A stretch of DNA of 64,000 nt from Flavobacteriaceae bacterium D16 (GCA_021295155.1 JAJTJC010000035.1:186001-250000), one strand, 5' to 3'. Shown: positions 9,140-17,140, counted from the first letter of the stretch. Program-made: numbers and translations. The notes: generated by a model not told the origin, from the sequence alone.

Positions 9140-10339
9140 CTAGAAAATAAGGAAGTTAATATCACTGTATTTAAGCTCGAACCAATCTCCTACGGATTTA
9201 TTGGTCAGTATTCCATGATACATATAAAGTCCATTGCGCAGGCCTTTATCGAACCGCAAAGAATTTTCGAGGCCTCCATCTTCACCTATCTTAAGTAAAT
9301 AGGGGGTGAAAATATTGCTAATCGAAACCGATGCTGTCCGCGGGTATCGTGCAGGTATGTTAGGCACTCCATAATGAATAACCCCGAATTTTTCACGTGT
9401 TGGCTTATCGTGAGTTGTAAGTTCACTCGTTTCAAAGCACCCACCCATGTCTATACTGACATCTATAATTACAGAACCTTTTTTCATTTGTTCCACCATA
9501 GTCTGGTTTACTACAACCGGAGCCCTGTCGCGACCCCGCATCGCTCCAATAGCTACATCGCACCTTTTCAGGCTTTTAACCAGGTTCTTGGGTTGCAGGG
9601 TAGAGGTATATATGGTTTGGTTGAGGCTGGTCTGAATATTTCTCAGTTTGGTCAGGGAGTTATCGAATACTTTCACGTTAGCCCCTAGCCCTAAAGCTGA
9701 TCGTGCTGCAAATTCTCCCACAGTTCCCGCGCCCAGTATCACCACTTCTACGGGGGGCACACCACTGATGTTTCCGAACATCAGGCCATTTCCTTCATTG
9801 GTGGCCGCCATGATCTCCGAAGCGATAAGTACCGAAGAAATTCCTGCAATTTCGCTTAGGGATCTGACTGCAGGGTATTTGCCATCTTCGTCTCGGATAT
9901 ATTCAAATGCAACTGCCGTGATCCGTTTTTTGGCTAATTTTTCAAAATACTCCCGGGAACGCGTCTTGATCTGCAAGGCAGATATGATTATGGCCTGGGG
10001 ATTCATCATAGCTATTTCTGCCAGGTTGGGGGGTTCTACTTTTAGCAGGATCGGACAAGAAAACACTTTTTTGGTATCTCGTGTAATTGTCGCTCCTGCG
10101 TTGGTATATTCCAAATCCGTATAACTGGCGCTTTCCCCTGCACCAGCTTCCATGAGAACCTTATGGCCATGGGCTGTAAGGGCGTTAACTGCATCCGGAG
10201 TAAGGCAGATCCTTTTCTCCTGATATTGAATTTCGTTAGGGATACCGATAAAAAGTTCCCCTTTCTGTTTTAGTATCTCCAGGGTTTCTTCCTGGGGTAG
10301 CAGCTGTTGTTTGCTGAATGGTGAGGCTGGTTGATCCAT
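9140..10339 (-). CDS. ald: alanine dehydrogenase
   Basis: 399 residues. NAD-dependent interconversion of L-alanine with pyruvate and ammonia, in the AlaDH/PNT family. The N-terminal domain contains GIPNEIQYQEKRICLTPDAV with the conserved pyruvate-binding Arg/Lys region and HGHKVLMEAGAG. The NAD-binding domain shows VVILGAGTVGEFAARSALGLGANVKVFD, followed by DVAIGAMRG and the conserved VIIDVSIDMGGCFETSE. Slightly longer at the N-terminus than classical Ald (about 370 aa). A -7 promoter element lies 33 bp upstream. It heads a two-gene unit with the small membrane-anchored protein downstream. Confidence 0.93.
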   Translation of the reverse strand: MDQPASPFSKQQLLPQEETLEILKQKGELFIGIPNEIQYQEKRICLTPDAVNALTAHGHKVLMEAGAGESASYTDLEYTNAGATITRDTKKVFSCPILLKVEPPNLAEIAMMNPQAIIISALQIKTRSREYFEKLAKKRITAVAFEYIRDEDGKYPAVRSLSEIAGISSVLIASEIMAATNEGNGLMFGNISGVPPVEVVILGAGTVGEFAARSALGLGANVKVFDNSLTKLRNIQTSLNQTIYTSTLQPKNLVKSLKRCDVAIGAMRGRDRAPVVVNQTMVEQMKKGSVIIDVSIDMGGCFETSELTTHDKPTREKFGVIHYGVPNIPARYPRTASVSISNIFTPYLLKIGEDGGLENSLRFDKGLRNGLYMYHGILTNKSVGDWFELKYSDINFLIF

Positions 10340-10371
10340 TGATAAAGCTTATTCACAAGGGTGAATCCTTC

Positions 10372-10379
10372 CAAAAATA
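10372..10379 (-). promoter_or_regulatory. -7 promoter element TATTTTTG for ald
   Basis: Exact TAnnTTTG match on the minus strand, 33 bp before the ald start codon. No TTTG -33 box is visible at 19-21 bp, so only the -7 half is supported. Confidence 0.45.
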
Positions 10380-10430
10380 CAATTTTTTTGGTAGCTGTAT
10401 CAGTAGATATTCAGAACTCTATAAATTAAA

Positions 10431-10454
10431 AAATCCCGCCAATGGCGGGATTTT
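10431..10454 (-). terminator. rho-independent terminator after the 218-aa membrane protein
   Basis: Perfect 10-bp stem AAATCCCGCC / GGCGGGATTT with a 3-nt loop. On the minus strand it is followed by a run of T, and it sits 21 bp past the stop codon of the minus-strand gene. Confidence 0.85.
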
Positions 10455-10474
10455 CTATAAATATTGTTTTTGTA

Positions 10475-11131
10475 CTAAAGGAGCATGTCAAGTAAGTTTT
10501 GCATACTGTGTTTTAAGTTGCTAAACATTTTTTGCAACATGCTTCTTGGGAGCTCATCAGACAATTCATCCTCTACTTCTTCCTCTTTCTGAGGCTCAGC
10601 ACTAGGCTTCTCCTTTACAAAATGGTTTGCTTGTCGTTCTTTGTCCCGGTAGTATTTTAGTTCGGCATCCATGGCTTCTAAATCTATGCCATGGACATGT
10701 TTGTCGTATAATTTCACACGGACAAAATAGACAAAAGGGATAACAACCATACATATGGGCAATAACCAAAAAATATTCTCGGTATCAACTATAGTATCTT
10801 CAGAATAAAGAACTTCAAAAATTTGAAAGGCATACATGCATAGGGGTATTAGCAAGATATGGTACCACCAGTGCTTGTTGGTAAAAAACCAAATAAGGAG
10901 CAAATAAAAGGGAATAACTTTTTGTAAAAGGAACCAACCATAGGCTCGCAAATTGGTAAAACCATTTCTATCAATCAACATCCCTAAGAAATTGAAGGTT
11001 TCATCAGGATCCCTAGGCAGATAGTCATGAATTTTATGGATAAATGGAGTAGCAATAATAAAAAAGACAGCTATAGATTCAATAATGAATCTTTTTCTAA
11101 CTTTTTTGCTATTATTCGTCTTACCCTTCAT
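10475..11131 (-). CDS. polytopic membrane protein with cytoplasmic charged tail (WW module)
   Basis: 218 residues. Four hydrophobic stretches: about 15-30, 62-82, 86-105 and 120-137. They are followed by VKLYDKHVHGIDLEAMDAELKYYRDKERQ and a long acidic tail (EEEVEDELSDELPRS). The segment IWFFT-x2-HWWY-x5-PLCMYAFQIFE is closely mirrored in the larger membrane protein at 12121-13377 (IWFVT-x2-SWWR...PLIFYLYQFWE), so the two are paralogous. No enzyme motif is seen; function unknown. It is flanked by its own terminator and by the gene for a repeat-bearing lipoprotein upstream, on the same strand but behind a separate terminator. Confidence 0.75.
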   Translation of the reverse strand: MKGKTNNSKKVRKRFIIESIAVFFIIATPFIHKIHDYLPRDPDETFNFLGMLIDRNGFTNLRAYGWFLLQKVIPFYLLLIWFFTNKHWWYHILLIPLCMYAFQIFEVLYSEDTIVDTENIFWLLPICMVVIPFVYFVRVKLYDKHVHGIDLEAMDAELKYYRDKERQANHFVKEKPSAEPQKEEEVEDELSDELPRSMLQKMFSNLKHSMQNLLDMLL

Positions 11132-11170
11132 TAATGCAAATTATTCAGTTTGTTAATGCACTAACGAAAA

Positions 11171-11196
11171 AAAGGGCAGTTTATTGACTGCCCTTT
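11171..11196 (-). terminator. rho-independent terminator after the repeat lipoprotein gene
   Basis: Perfect 10-bp stem AAAGGGCAGT / ACTGCCCTTT with a 6-nt loop. The minus strand continues with seven T residues. It lies about 100 bp beyond the stop of the 64-aa gene. Confidence 0.85.
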
Positions 11197-11293
11197 GATA
11201 ACTACCGATAAAAAGTAAATATTATCGATTAAATGAAAGATTTTCTATTAGAAAATTAATCTATTAGAATAACTATCATTTCATTTAAGATAA

Positions 11294-11488
11294 TTACTTA
11301 ACTATTACTTCGCTTTTATCTATTCCTTTTACTATTACTTCGCTTTTATCTATTCCTTTTACTATTACTTCGCTTTTATCTATTCCTCTTTCGTACAATT
11401 CATCATCTTCTGCAGTTGATGATGTACATGCAGCGACTAATAGGACTGAACATGTAAATATTCCGTAAATAATTTTCTTAGTGTTCAT
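11294..11488 (-). CDS. small lipoprotein with three identical 10-residue repeats
   Basis: 64 residues from ATG 11488. An upstream in-frame start at 11578 would place 30 non-signal residues in front of a perfect lipoprotein signal, so the shorter form is chosen. Signal MNTKKIIYGIFTCSVLLVAAC ends in a lipobox (VAAC), so the mature protein is only about 44 residues: STAEDDELYER then GIDKSEVIVK repeated three times and ending at the stop. The repeats are encoded by 30-bp units almost identical in DNA. No family recognised. Likely an envelope-anchored or processed short peptide; its own terminator follows. Confidence 0.7.
   Translation of the reverse strand: MNTKKIIYGIFTCSVLLVAACTSSTAEDDELYERGIDKSEVIVKGIDKSEVIVKGIDKSEVIVK
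11301..11390 (-). repeat. three tandem 30-bp repeats inside the small lipoprotein gene
   Basis: Units at 11301-11330, 11331-11360 and 11361-11390. The first two are identical; the third differs by one base near its end, which changes the Lys before the first GIDK to Arg. They preserve reading frame and encode GIDKSEVIVK. Such near-identity at silent positions implies recent slippage or duplication. Confidence 0.95.
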
Positions 11489-11685
11489 CGTATTTGTTTT
11501 TAAACAGATTTGGTCTCGTATTACAAATGTAGGAAAAAATTTAACCCACATTTGTTTTTCATCGGCAAAGTAATACACTTTATCGTGAAAAACAAGCCTT
11601 TTATCGATAAAACTGTCATTTCGGAACGAGCTGCTTGCTAATTGCGGAAAGGAATAAGAAAGAAATCCCGGGTTAAAATTGTATA

Positions 11686-12099
11686 TTATTTAAATACCAG
11701 ACGCCTGTGTTCCTGATCAAGGATAAAAAGCTGTAGTTGCTGTGTTACTTCTGGTAGCAGGGGTGCGACTTTCTCCGGCCACTCGATAAAGATCCAGCAA
11801 TCCTGCTCCAAATACTCTTCAAAACCAAGGTCCAGCGCCTCTGAAATGTCTTCTATCCGGTAAAAATCGAAATGATAGCCAAGGAGTTCCCCACTGCCGG
11901 TGTGATACTCATTAACCAGGCCAAAAGAAGGACTACTTCCGTTATCTTCGCCTCCCAATGCCTTAACCAGGGCTTTGATCAGGGTGGTCTTGCCTGCTCC
12001 CATCTCTCCTTGGATTGCCAGTATTTTAGAATGGAGTTGAGAGATAATAGTCTGTGAAATTGAATTAATTTCACTTAAATCATAGACAATATTCGACAT
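11686..12099 (-). CDS. tsaE: tRNA t6A37 biosynthesis ATPase TsaE
   Basis: 137 residues, standard TsaE length. P-loop GEMGAGKTTLIKAL at about 31-44, followed by the family signature SPSFGLVNEY and the HFDFYRIEDISEALDLGFEEYL segment with the conserved Asp/Glu, then CWIFIEWPEKV. It powers the TsaB-TsaD-TsaE complex that makes N6-threonylcarbamoyladenosine at tRNA position 37. Cytoplasmic, essential in most bacteria. ATG start at 12099. The divergent membrane gene starts only 21 bp away (ATG 12121), so their promoters must overlap or lie within coding sequence. Confidence 0.93.
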   Translation of the reverse strand: MSNIVYDLSEINSISQTIISQLHSKILAIQGEMGAGKTTLIKALVKALGGEDNGSSPSFGLVNEYHTGSGELLGYHFDFYRIEDISEALDLGFEEYLEQDCWIFIEWPEKVAPLLPEVTQQLQLFILDQEHRRLVFK

Positions 12100-12120
12100 T
12101 TTTTGTATTTTGAATCAACT

Positions 12121-13377
12121 ATGGATAGAAATAGGCTAAAAAAGCTGAGTAAGTATCGCAATAAAGAATGGATTAGGAAATATAAATTCCAGTTTATTTT
12201 AAGCCTATGTCTTATCATTGCACCTTTTTTGACTTATTGCCATTTGTTTTTTAATCCAAACAAATCATCTTTTCAATTATTTGGACGCTATTTTGATTTA
12301 GAAATTATTCCTATCCAGACATTCGTATGGACTTTATTATCGAGCTTCACTTCAACTGTAATTCTGTGCGTACTTTTTTTTAGTTTATCAGATAAATGGA
12401 AGTTTATTCTTTTTTTACCGATATCAATATATCTGGAAAATTCACTATTCTACCTAAATGATTTACTGGGCCTTAATAATATCTATTTGTTTATCAAGTA
12501 CATAGTTCTTACCGCGTCCATTATATCAATTTTAGTAATTGATTATAAATTTTTTCGGAAATATCGCCGACAGGGACTTAGTATTAAGCTAACCTCTTTA
12601 ATTCTCAATTCCTCAAGGTTAGGTTTGGAGGAACTCGATAAGAAGGTGAGGGGGTTAAATCCTGAGGATGAAAAGGTCAATAACTCTAAACTTCTATATG
12701 GCCTCTACAACAGCAAGTTGTATTTTGAGAAACTACATAAAAACAATAAATGGTATGGAGTTACACACTTCGTAAAAACCTCAACTATTTGGAACCTTAA
12801 AGCTGCTCTCATTGTTCTAATAAGTGTGGGTCTATGGTCTTTGCATTTTTTTATTCCGAAAGGGGCTGCCACTTACCAATTAGGATTTTTTACTATTAGC
12901 GCCCATGGTTTTAATGACGTACAGATATTTATATGGTTTATTTCACGTAAGCTGATGGTTATAGTGCCCATGGTGATCTGGTTTGTCACTTATCATTCAT
13001 GGTGGCGATATGCCGTTTTATCCCCGTTGATATTCTATTTGTATCAATTCTGGGAGGCATATCAGGATGGGTATATAATTATTGAGTCCTACGGTAACTA
13101 TAAGGTATTCCCATTGGTTTTTTTGTCCATTATACTGATGCTGGGCTTGTCCCGAATTGTAAGAAAGCATTCCCATTCCCTGGATACTTATGAACATATT
13201 TCTACGGAAATTGACCATTTGATCAAAAAATTGGGAGAGGAACGTTCGGGGGTAGGCGATTACCGAAAACGCTATGAGCAACTCCGAAGTAAATTGGTTA
13301 TGCAGGACTCGGCAGATACTACATTAACTGAACTAACACGCTTACAGAAGGAACTGCAGGGAAAAATGATAAATTGA
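12121..13377 (+). CDS. duplicated-module polytopic membrane protein
   Basis: 418 residues from ATG 12121; a TTG at 12103 is possible but would crowd the divergent tsaE start. About eight hydrophobic helices fall in two groups separated by a charged linker (about residues 150-220). The C-terminal half reproduces the plan of the 218-aa protein at 10475-11131: helix, F-x-WF-x3-K-x8-IWFVT-x2-SWW-x6-PLIFYLYQFWEA, helix, R-x5-HSHSLD. The N-terminal half follows the same plan more weakly (FVW..., LFFSLSDKWKFILFLPISIYLE, ending YKFFRKY). The C-terminus is a predicted coiled coil (SRIVRK... LEELTRLQKELQ-like). Function not recognised. Confidence 0.75.
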   Translation: MDRNRLKKLSKYRNKEWIRKYKFQFILSLCLIIAPFLTYCHLFFNPNKSSFQLFGRYFDLEIIPIQTFVWTLLSSFTSTVILCVLFFSLSDKWKFILFLPISIYLENSLFYLNDLLGLNNIYLFIKYIVLTASIISILVIDYKFFRKYRRQGLSIKLTSLILNSSRLGLEELDKKVRGLNPEDEKVNNSKLLYGLYNSKLYFEKLHKNNKWYGVTHFVKTSTIWNLKAALIVLISVGLWSLHFFIPKGAATYQLGFFTISAHGFNDVQIFIWFISRKLMVIVPMVIWFVTYHSWWRYAVLSPLIFYLYQFWEAYQDGYIIIESYGNYKVFPLVFLSIILMLGLSRIVRKHSHSLDTYEHISTEIDHLIKKLGEERSGVGDYRKRYEQLRSKLVMQDSADTTLTELTRLQKELQGKMIN

Positions 13378-13382
13378 GTAGT

Positions 13383-13760
13383 TCAGGATTGCCGACGTTT
13401 GATTTCCTGTGTCACTTCTTTTAGCAGGCTCTGAAGTTCTGCCTCCTGTCGCTCCCGGATCTTATTTTCGATAATGTTCTCAATCTCTTTTTGCTTCTCC
13501 ACCGGAAGTTGTTCAAAGTCTTGAAGCTCTTGTTCTGCTTCAGATTTCAGCATTTCTCCTTCGCCTGTAATTAACCAGACTACATTTAATTGAGGATAGG
13601 TACGAACAATGTTCTCTATTACATCACTGCCAATGGAAGCCTTGTTTTTGTTCATACGCAAGGTGTAACCATTAGCAGCTCCTATGGATATATCAAATTG
13701 CCTGGCACTTATACCGGAATGTTTAATGAATTGCATCAAACGATCAATCGTTTTTAACAT
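13383..13760 (-). CDS. helix-turn-helix regulator, XRE/CI-like
   Basis: 125 residues. The N-terminal region MLKTIDRLMQFIKHSGISARQFDISIGAANGYTLRMNK-x4-GSDVIENIVRTYPQLNVVWLITGEGEM has the helix pattern of a lambda-repressor-like DNA-binding domain. It ends with the W-L-I-T-G-E-G-x-M motif common in Flavobacteriia phage-type regulators. The second half is a charged coiled coil (KSEAEQELQDFEQLPVEKQKEIENIIENKI), probably for dimerisation. ATG 13760 is chosen because the -7 promoter element at 13783-13790 would place the transcription start between it and the upstream alternative start at 13793. Divergent from another HTH gene; a palindrome lies between them. Confidence 0.75.
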   Translation of the reverse strand: MLKTIDRLMQFIKHSGISARQFDISIGAANGYTLRMNKNKASIGSDVIENIVRTYPQLNVVWLITGEGEMLKSEAEQELQDFEQLPVEKQKEIENIIENKIRERQEAELQSLLKEVTQEIKRRQS

Positions 13761-13782
13761 CTGGGTTCTTTCGTTAATGAAG

Positions 13783-13790
13783 CAAATATA
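13783..13790 (-). promoter_or_regulatory. -7 promoter element TATATTTG for the XRE-like gene
   Basis: Exact TAnnTTTG match on the minus strand, 23 bp before ATG 13760. It supports that start over the one at 13793, which would lie upstream of the predicted transcript. A second TATATTTG on the same strand occurs at 13833-13840 and overlaps the palindrome. Confidence 0.5.
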
Positions 13791-13826
13791 CACTATCTGT
13801 CATACATAGAGAAAAAATACTATTAC

Positions 13827-13838
13827 TATTTGCAAATA
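13827..13838. promoter_or_regulatory. 12-bp palindrome TATTTGCAAATA between divergent regulators
   Basis: Perfect inverted repeat in the 161-bp gap between two divergently transcribed HTH genes, overlapping a second minus-strand -7-like box. A likely operator for one of the two regulators (inference). Confidence 0.45.
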
Positions 13839-13921
13839 TAGAAAATAATCTATATTATTGTTGTGAAGTACCAATTTCCTCACCGCCGGTCTTGTTTTTG
13901 TTCAATTAAATATTTTCAACT

Positions 13922-14194
13922 ATGAAAACAATTAAAAATTTACGACGGCTCAATCATTTACATGAATTAATTGAGCAGGAATGCACGGGATCACCTAAAC
14001 AGTTGGCAGCAAGGTTGCATGTAAGTGAACGTCTTATCTATTGTCTTATGGAACAGTTGCGAGATTATGGGGCAACGGTTCGCTATGACCGGGGTAGGCG
14101 TACTTATTTTTACCAGGGAGAATTTCAGTTCTCCGTTAATATATCCGTAGCCGTAGGGGACCAAAATGGGATGACGCAGATATATGCGGGATAA
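13922..14194 (+). CDS. small winged-helix/HTH DNA-binding protein, 90 aa
   Basis: The N-terminal 55 residues, LRRLNHLHELIEQECTGSPKQLAARLHVSERLIYCLMEQLRDYGATVRYDRGRRTYFY, have the pattern of an HTH_11/DeoR-like domain: an initial helix, a helix-turn-helix (PKQLAARLHVSERLIYCLMEQL), and a beta wing with YDRGRRTYFY. The last 25 residues are beta-like (FSVNISVAVGDQNG) with no known ligand-binding domain. Probably a local transcription factor. Divergent from the XRE-like gene; convergent with porX, 23 bp from its stop. Confidence 0.7.
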   Translation: MKTIKNLRRLNHLHELIEQECTGSPKQLAARLHVSERLIYCLMEQLRDYGATVRYDRGRRTYFYQGEFQFSVNISVAVGDQNGMTQIYAG

Positions 14195-14217
14195 ATTATT
14201 TTGAATAGCAGTTAGTC

Positions 14218-15762
14218 TTATCTAGGGTCTAATACTGCAAAAGGAATAACCATTTCTTCCAGGGATACCCCTCCATGCTGATAGGTATTACGGTAATAAG
14301 AGACGTAATAATTATAATTGTTCGGATAGGCAAAAAAGAGATCGTTTTTGGCAAAAATAAAAGAACTGCTTACCGTAAGGCTAGGGAGGTGAATCTTAGC
14401 GGGTTGCTTGGCTTCAATTACGTCTTTCTGCTCGTAACTAAGGCTACGCCCCGTTTTATACCTCAGGTTAAGACTGGTCTCTCGGTCTCCGATTACCTTA
14501 GACGGCTGCTTTACATTAATAGTGCCGTGGTCTGTGGTAATTATTAATTTCATTCCCAAAGATTGGGCTTGTTGTATAATTTCCAACAGCGGGGAGTTTT
14601 TAAACCAGCTTTTCGTAAGGGATCGGTAAGCCTTATCATTGGAAGCCAATTCCTTGATTACTTCCATCTCTGTTTTGGAATGGGAAAGCATGTCGACAAA
14701 ATTGTAAACCAGTACGGTCAGATCGTTGTTCTTTTGAGACCGGAAATTCTGACAGAGGGAACGCCCCTGTTTCAGGCTACTGATCTTGTGATAATCCCAA
14801 TTAATGGAAAGCCCTAATCGCTTGAGTTGCTCCCCAAGGAATTCAGCTTCAAAAAGGTTTTTGCCTCCTTCGTCAGTATCATTCTTCCACCATTTAGGAT
14901 ATTTTTTTTCCATATCCAATGGCATTAATCCCGAAAAAATAGCATTTCTGGCATACTGGGTGGCGGTTGGTAGTATACTGAAGTAAGTAGTTTCTTTTGA
15001 CTTTTTGTAGAATGGATTTAGGACATCCTCAAAGGCACACCACTGATCGTACCGCAGGTTATCAATTACCACGAGGAGAACTGGTTGTTTTCCAAGTTCA
15101 GGCTGCACTAACTTACGGAAGAGTGTGTGAGACATAACGGGGCCGTCTTCATCTGTAAACCAGCCTGGGTAGTTTTTATCCACGAATTTCCCAAACTGGT
15201 TATTGGCTTCCGTTTTTTGAGACTCCAGTATCTCAAACATTCCTGAATCCTCGATTTCCTCCAACTGCAATTCCCAAAATATGAGCTTTCTGTATAAGTC
15301 GGACCATTCCTCCCAGGAATTTACCATACTGAGTTCCATGGCAATTTTTCGAAATTCCTGCTGGTAGTTGGCCGTGGTTTTCTCTGAAACCAAACGAGAG
15401 ATGTCCAGGTTTTTTTTGAGCGATAACAGGATTTGATTAGGATTAACCGGCTTGATTAAATAATCGGCAATCTTAGAGCCTATAGCCTCTTCCATGATAT
15501 ATTCTTCCTCGCTCTTGGTAATCATTACAACAGGCAAAGAAGCATCAAGCGTCTTTATCTCATTTAGTGTTTCCAGTCCTGAAAGCCCGGGCATATTTTC
15601 GTCAAGGAAAACGATATCAAATCGGGTATCCTTAATGACTTCCAGCGCATCTTGTCCGCTTTGGCAGGTTTCCACTTCATATCCTTTGTTTTCCAGAAAC
15701 AAAATATGAGGTTTCAGCAGGTCTATTTCATCGTCAACCCATAAGATAGCTATTGTACTCAT
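14218..15762 (-). CDS. porX: response regulator with PglZ phosphatase domain, PorX
   Basis: 514 residues. Receiver domain (about 1-120): acidic pair D10-D11, phospho-acceptor D54 in FLDENMPG, T82, and K104 in YLIKP. A helical middle section leads to an alkaline-phosphatase-superfamily PglZ domain (about 210-510) with metal-site segments VVIDNLRYDQW, SILPTATQYARNAIFSG and LIITTDHGTINV. This architecture is that of PorX, the response regulator that works with the histidine kinase PorY and a sigma factor to control the type IX secretion system in Bacteroidota, and which in vitro cleaves phospho-compounds including cyclic oligonucleotides. No kinase gene lies next to it. ATG start. Confidence 0.92.
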   Translation of the reverse strand: MSTIAILWVDDEIDLLKPHILFLENKGYEVETCQSGQDALEVIKDTRFDIVFLDENMPGLSGLETLNEIKTLDASLPVVMITKSEEEYIMEEAIGSKIADYLIKPVNPNQILLSLKKNLDISRLVSEKTTANYQQEFRKIAMELSMVNSWEEWSDLYRKLIFWELQLEEIEDSGMFEILESQKTEANNQFGKFVDKNYPGWFTDEDGPVMSHTLFRKLVQPELGKQPVLLVVIDNLRYDQWCAFEDVLNPFYKKSKETTYFSILPTATQYARNAIFSGLMPLDMEKKYPKWWKNDTDEGGKNLFEAEFLGEQLKRLGLSINWDYHKISSLKQGRSLCQNFRSQKNNDLTVLVYNFVDMLSHSKTEMEVIKELASNDKAYRSLTKSWFKNSPLLEIIQQAQSLGMKLIITTDHGTINVKQPSKVIGDRETSLNLRYKTGRSLSYEQKDVIEAKQPAKIHLPSLTVSSSFIFAKNDLFFAYPNNYNYYVSYYRNTYQHGGVSLEEMVIPFAVLDPR

Positions 15763-15866
15763 TTTTTTATTCTGATTATGCCCTTAAGCGGATTGGAAGG
15801 GAATCTCTTTCAGGGCTGGATCGAAATTAAGCTCTCGATTGTCCCCAGATATTCCATGTTAATCTA

Positions 15867-15874
15867 TACCTTTG
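15867..15874 (+). promoter_or_regulatory. -7 promoter element TACCTTTG for the HD hydrolase gene
   Basis: Exact TAnnTTTG match 33 bp before the TTG start at 15908. It overlaps the more upstream TTG at 15872, making that start untenable. Confidence 0.5.
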
Positions 15875-15907
15875 AATTTGACAAATAACCCCCTAAACGC
15901 AGGTATC

Positions 15908-17140
15908 TTGTCGGTATCCAGTAAGCTTACCATATTTAACGATCCAATTTACGGATTTATTCGCATTCCAAATCCATTGGTCTTCCGTCTGGTGGAGCAT
16001 CCCTATTTTCAGCGCCTCCGCCATATTTCTCAAATGGGGCTCTCCTATCTGGTCTTTCCCGGAGCTCACCATACCCGTTTCCATCATGCCCTTGGTAGCA
16101 TGCATCTAATGCAACAGGCTCTGCAAACCCTTCGTTTAAAAGGGGTTAGTATTTCAGAAGAAGAGGAGGAGGCCTTATTGGTGGCTATACTTTTGCACGA
16201 TATCGGTCATGGTCCTTTTTCTCATGCTATGGAAAGAGGAATTGCAGAAGGTCTTGATCATGAAAGGTTAAGCCTGCATTTTATGAATGCCCTTAACGCA
16301 AACTTTAACGGAAGTTTAACTTTGGCAATAGCCATATTCAATGGCACCTATTCCCGAAAATTTATGAACCAGTTGGTTTCGAGTCAGCTGGACATGGATC
16401 GTCTTGATTACCTTAAAAGGGATAGTTTCTATACCGGGGTTGCCGAAGGAAGCATTAATTCAGAACGCCTGATTCATATGTTGAACGTGGCTGGGGAAGA
16501 CCTGGTTGTAGAAGAAAAAGGAGTTTATTCTGTGGAGAAGTTTCTGATGGCCCGCCGTTTTATGTATTGGCAGGTGTACCTTCATAAAACAGGTATTGTA
16601 GCCGAACAATTGCTCATACAGATTTTTAAAAGGGCTAAAGATCTGCTCCATAGAGGTGATGATCTGCAGGGGAGTCCTGCCTTAATGCATTTTCTCAAAG
16701 GGGAATTTCAACCAGGGGTATTTACCGCAGCTGACCTGGAATACTTTTCTCAATTGGATGATACGGATATCCTGGCAGCAATTAAGCTTTGGCAGCATCA
16801 CAAGGATAAAGTAATATCCCAATTGTGCAATATGCTGCTGACCCGCCGGCTTTTAAAAATTGAAATAAAGAACAATCAGGTATCTGATACAGAATTGAAG
16901 CATTATATAGATAAGGTGAGTCAACTATTTGGAATCTCCAAAACAGATGCTAGTTACTTTGCTTTCAAAGGGAATATTTATAATCGTGCCTACAATCAGC
17001 AAGAGCAAAAGATTCACATTCTGAGAAAAACAGGGGAGGTCCTCGAAGTTACGGGGGCTTCGGATCATTTGAATTTAGTGGCACAAGGAGAAACAGTTGA
17101 GAAGTATTATATATGCTATCCAAAAGAGTGTGTAACTTAA
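15908..17140 (+). CDS. HD-superfamily phosphohydrolase (dNTPase-like)
   Basis: 410 residues. The metal-binding HD residues are visible: His in FHHALGSMHL, H97-D98 in LLHDIGHGPFSHAME, and D164 in DMDRLDYLKRDS. The protein resembles SamHD1/dGTPase-like HD proteins (FNDPIYGFI at the N-terminus, HxxRxxHALGS) that hydrolyse nucleoside triphosphates. A helical C-terminal half follows. There is no ATG near the start; TTG 15908, giving MSVSSKLTIFNDPIYGF, is chosen from family starts and from the -7 box at 15867-15874. It faces away from porX and precedes lpxD by 43 bp, though lpxD seems to have its own promoter. Confidence 0.85.
   Translation: MSVSSKLTIFNDPIYGFIRIPNPLVFRLVEHPYFQRLRHISQMGLSYLVFPGAHHTRFHHALGSMHLMQQALQTLRLKGVSISEEEEEALLVAILLHDIGHGPFSHAMERGIAEGLDHERLSLHFMNALNANFNGSLTLAIAIFNGTYSRKFMNQLVSSQLDMDRLDYLKRDSFYTGVAEGSINSERLIHMLNVAGEDLVVEEKGVYSVEKFLMARRFMYWQVYLHKTGIVAEQLLIQIFKRAKDLLHRGDDLQGSPALMHFLKGEFQPGVFTAADLEYFSQLDDTDILAAIKLWQHHKDKVISQLCNMLLTRRLLKIEIKNNQVSDTELKHYIDKVSQLFGISKTDASYFAFKGNIYNRAYNQQEQKIHILRKTGEVLEVTGASDHLNLVAQGETVEKYYICYPKECVT

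Noticed and set aside
9648-10124. Long open frame of about 158 residues on the plus strand
   Set aside because: It lies wholly within alanine dehydrogenase on the opposite strand; the composition (Ser/Ala/Pro/Ile-rich) is that of an antisense shadow with no domain pattern.
11489-11578. Longer N-terminus of the repeat lipoprotein
   Set aside because: It would place non-hydrophobic residues before a perfect lipoprotein signal and hide the lipobox; the ATG at 11488 fits better.
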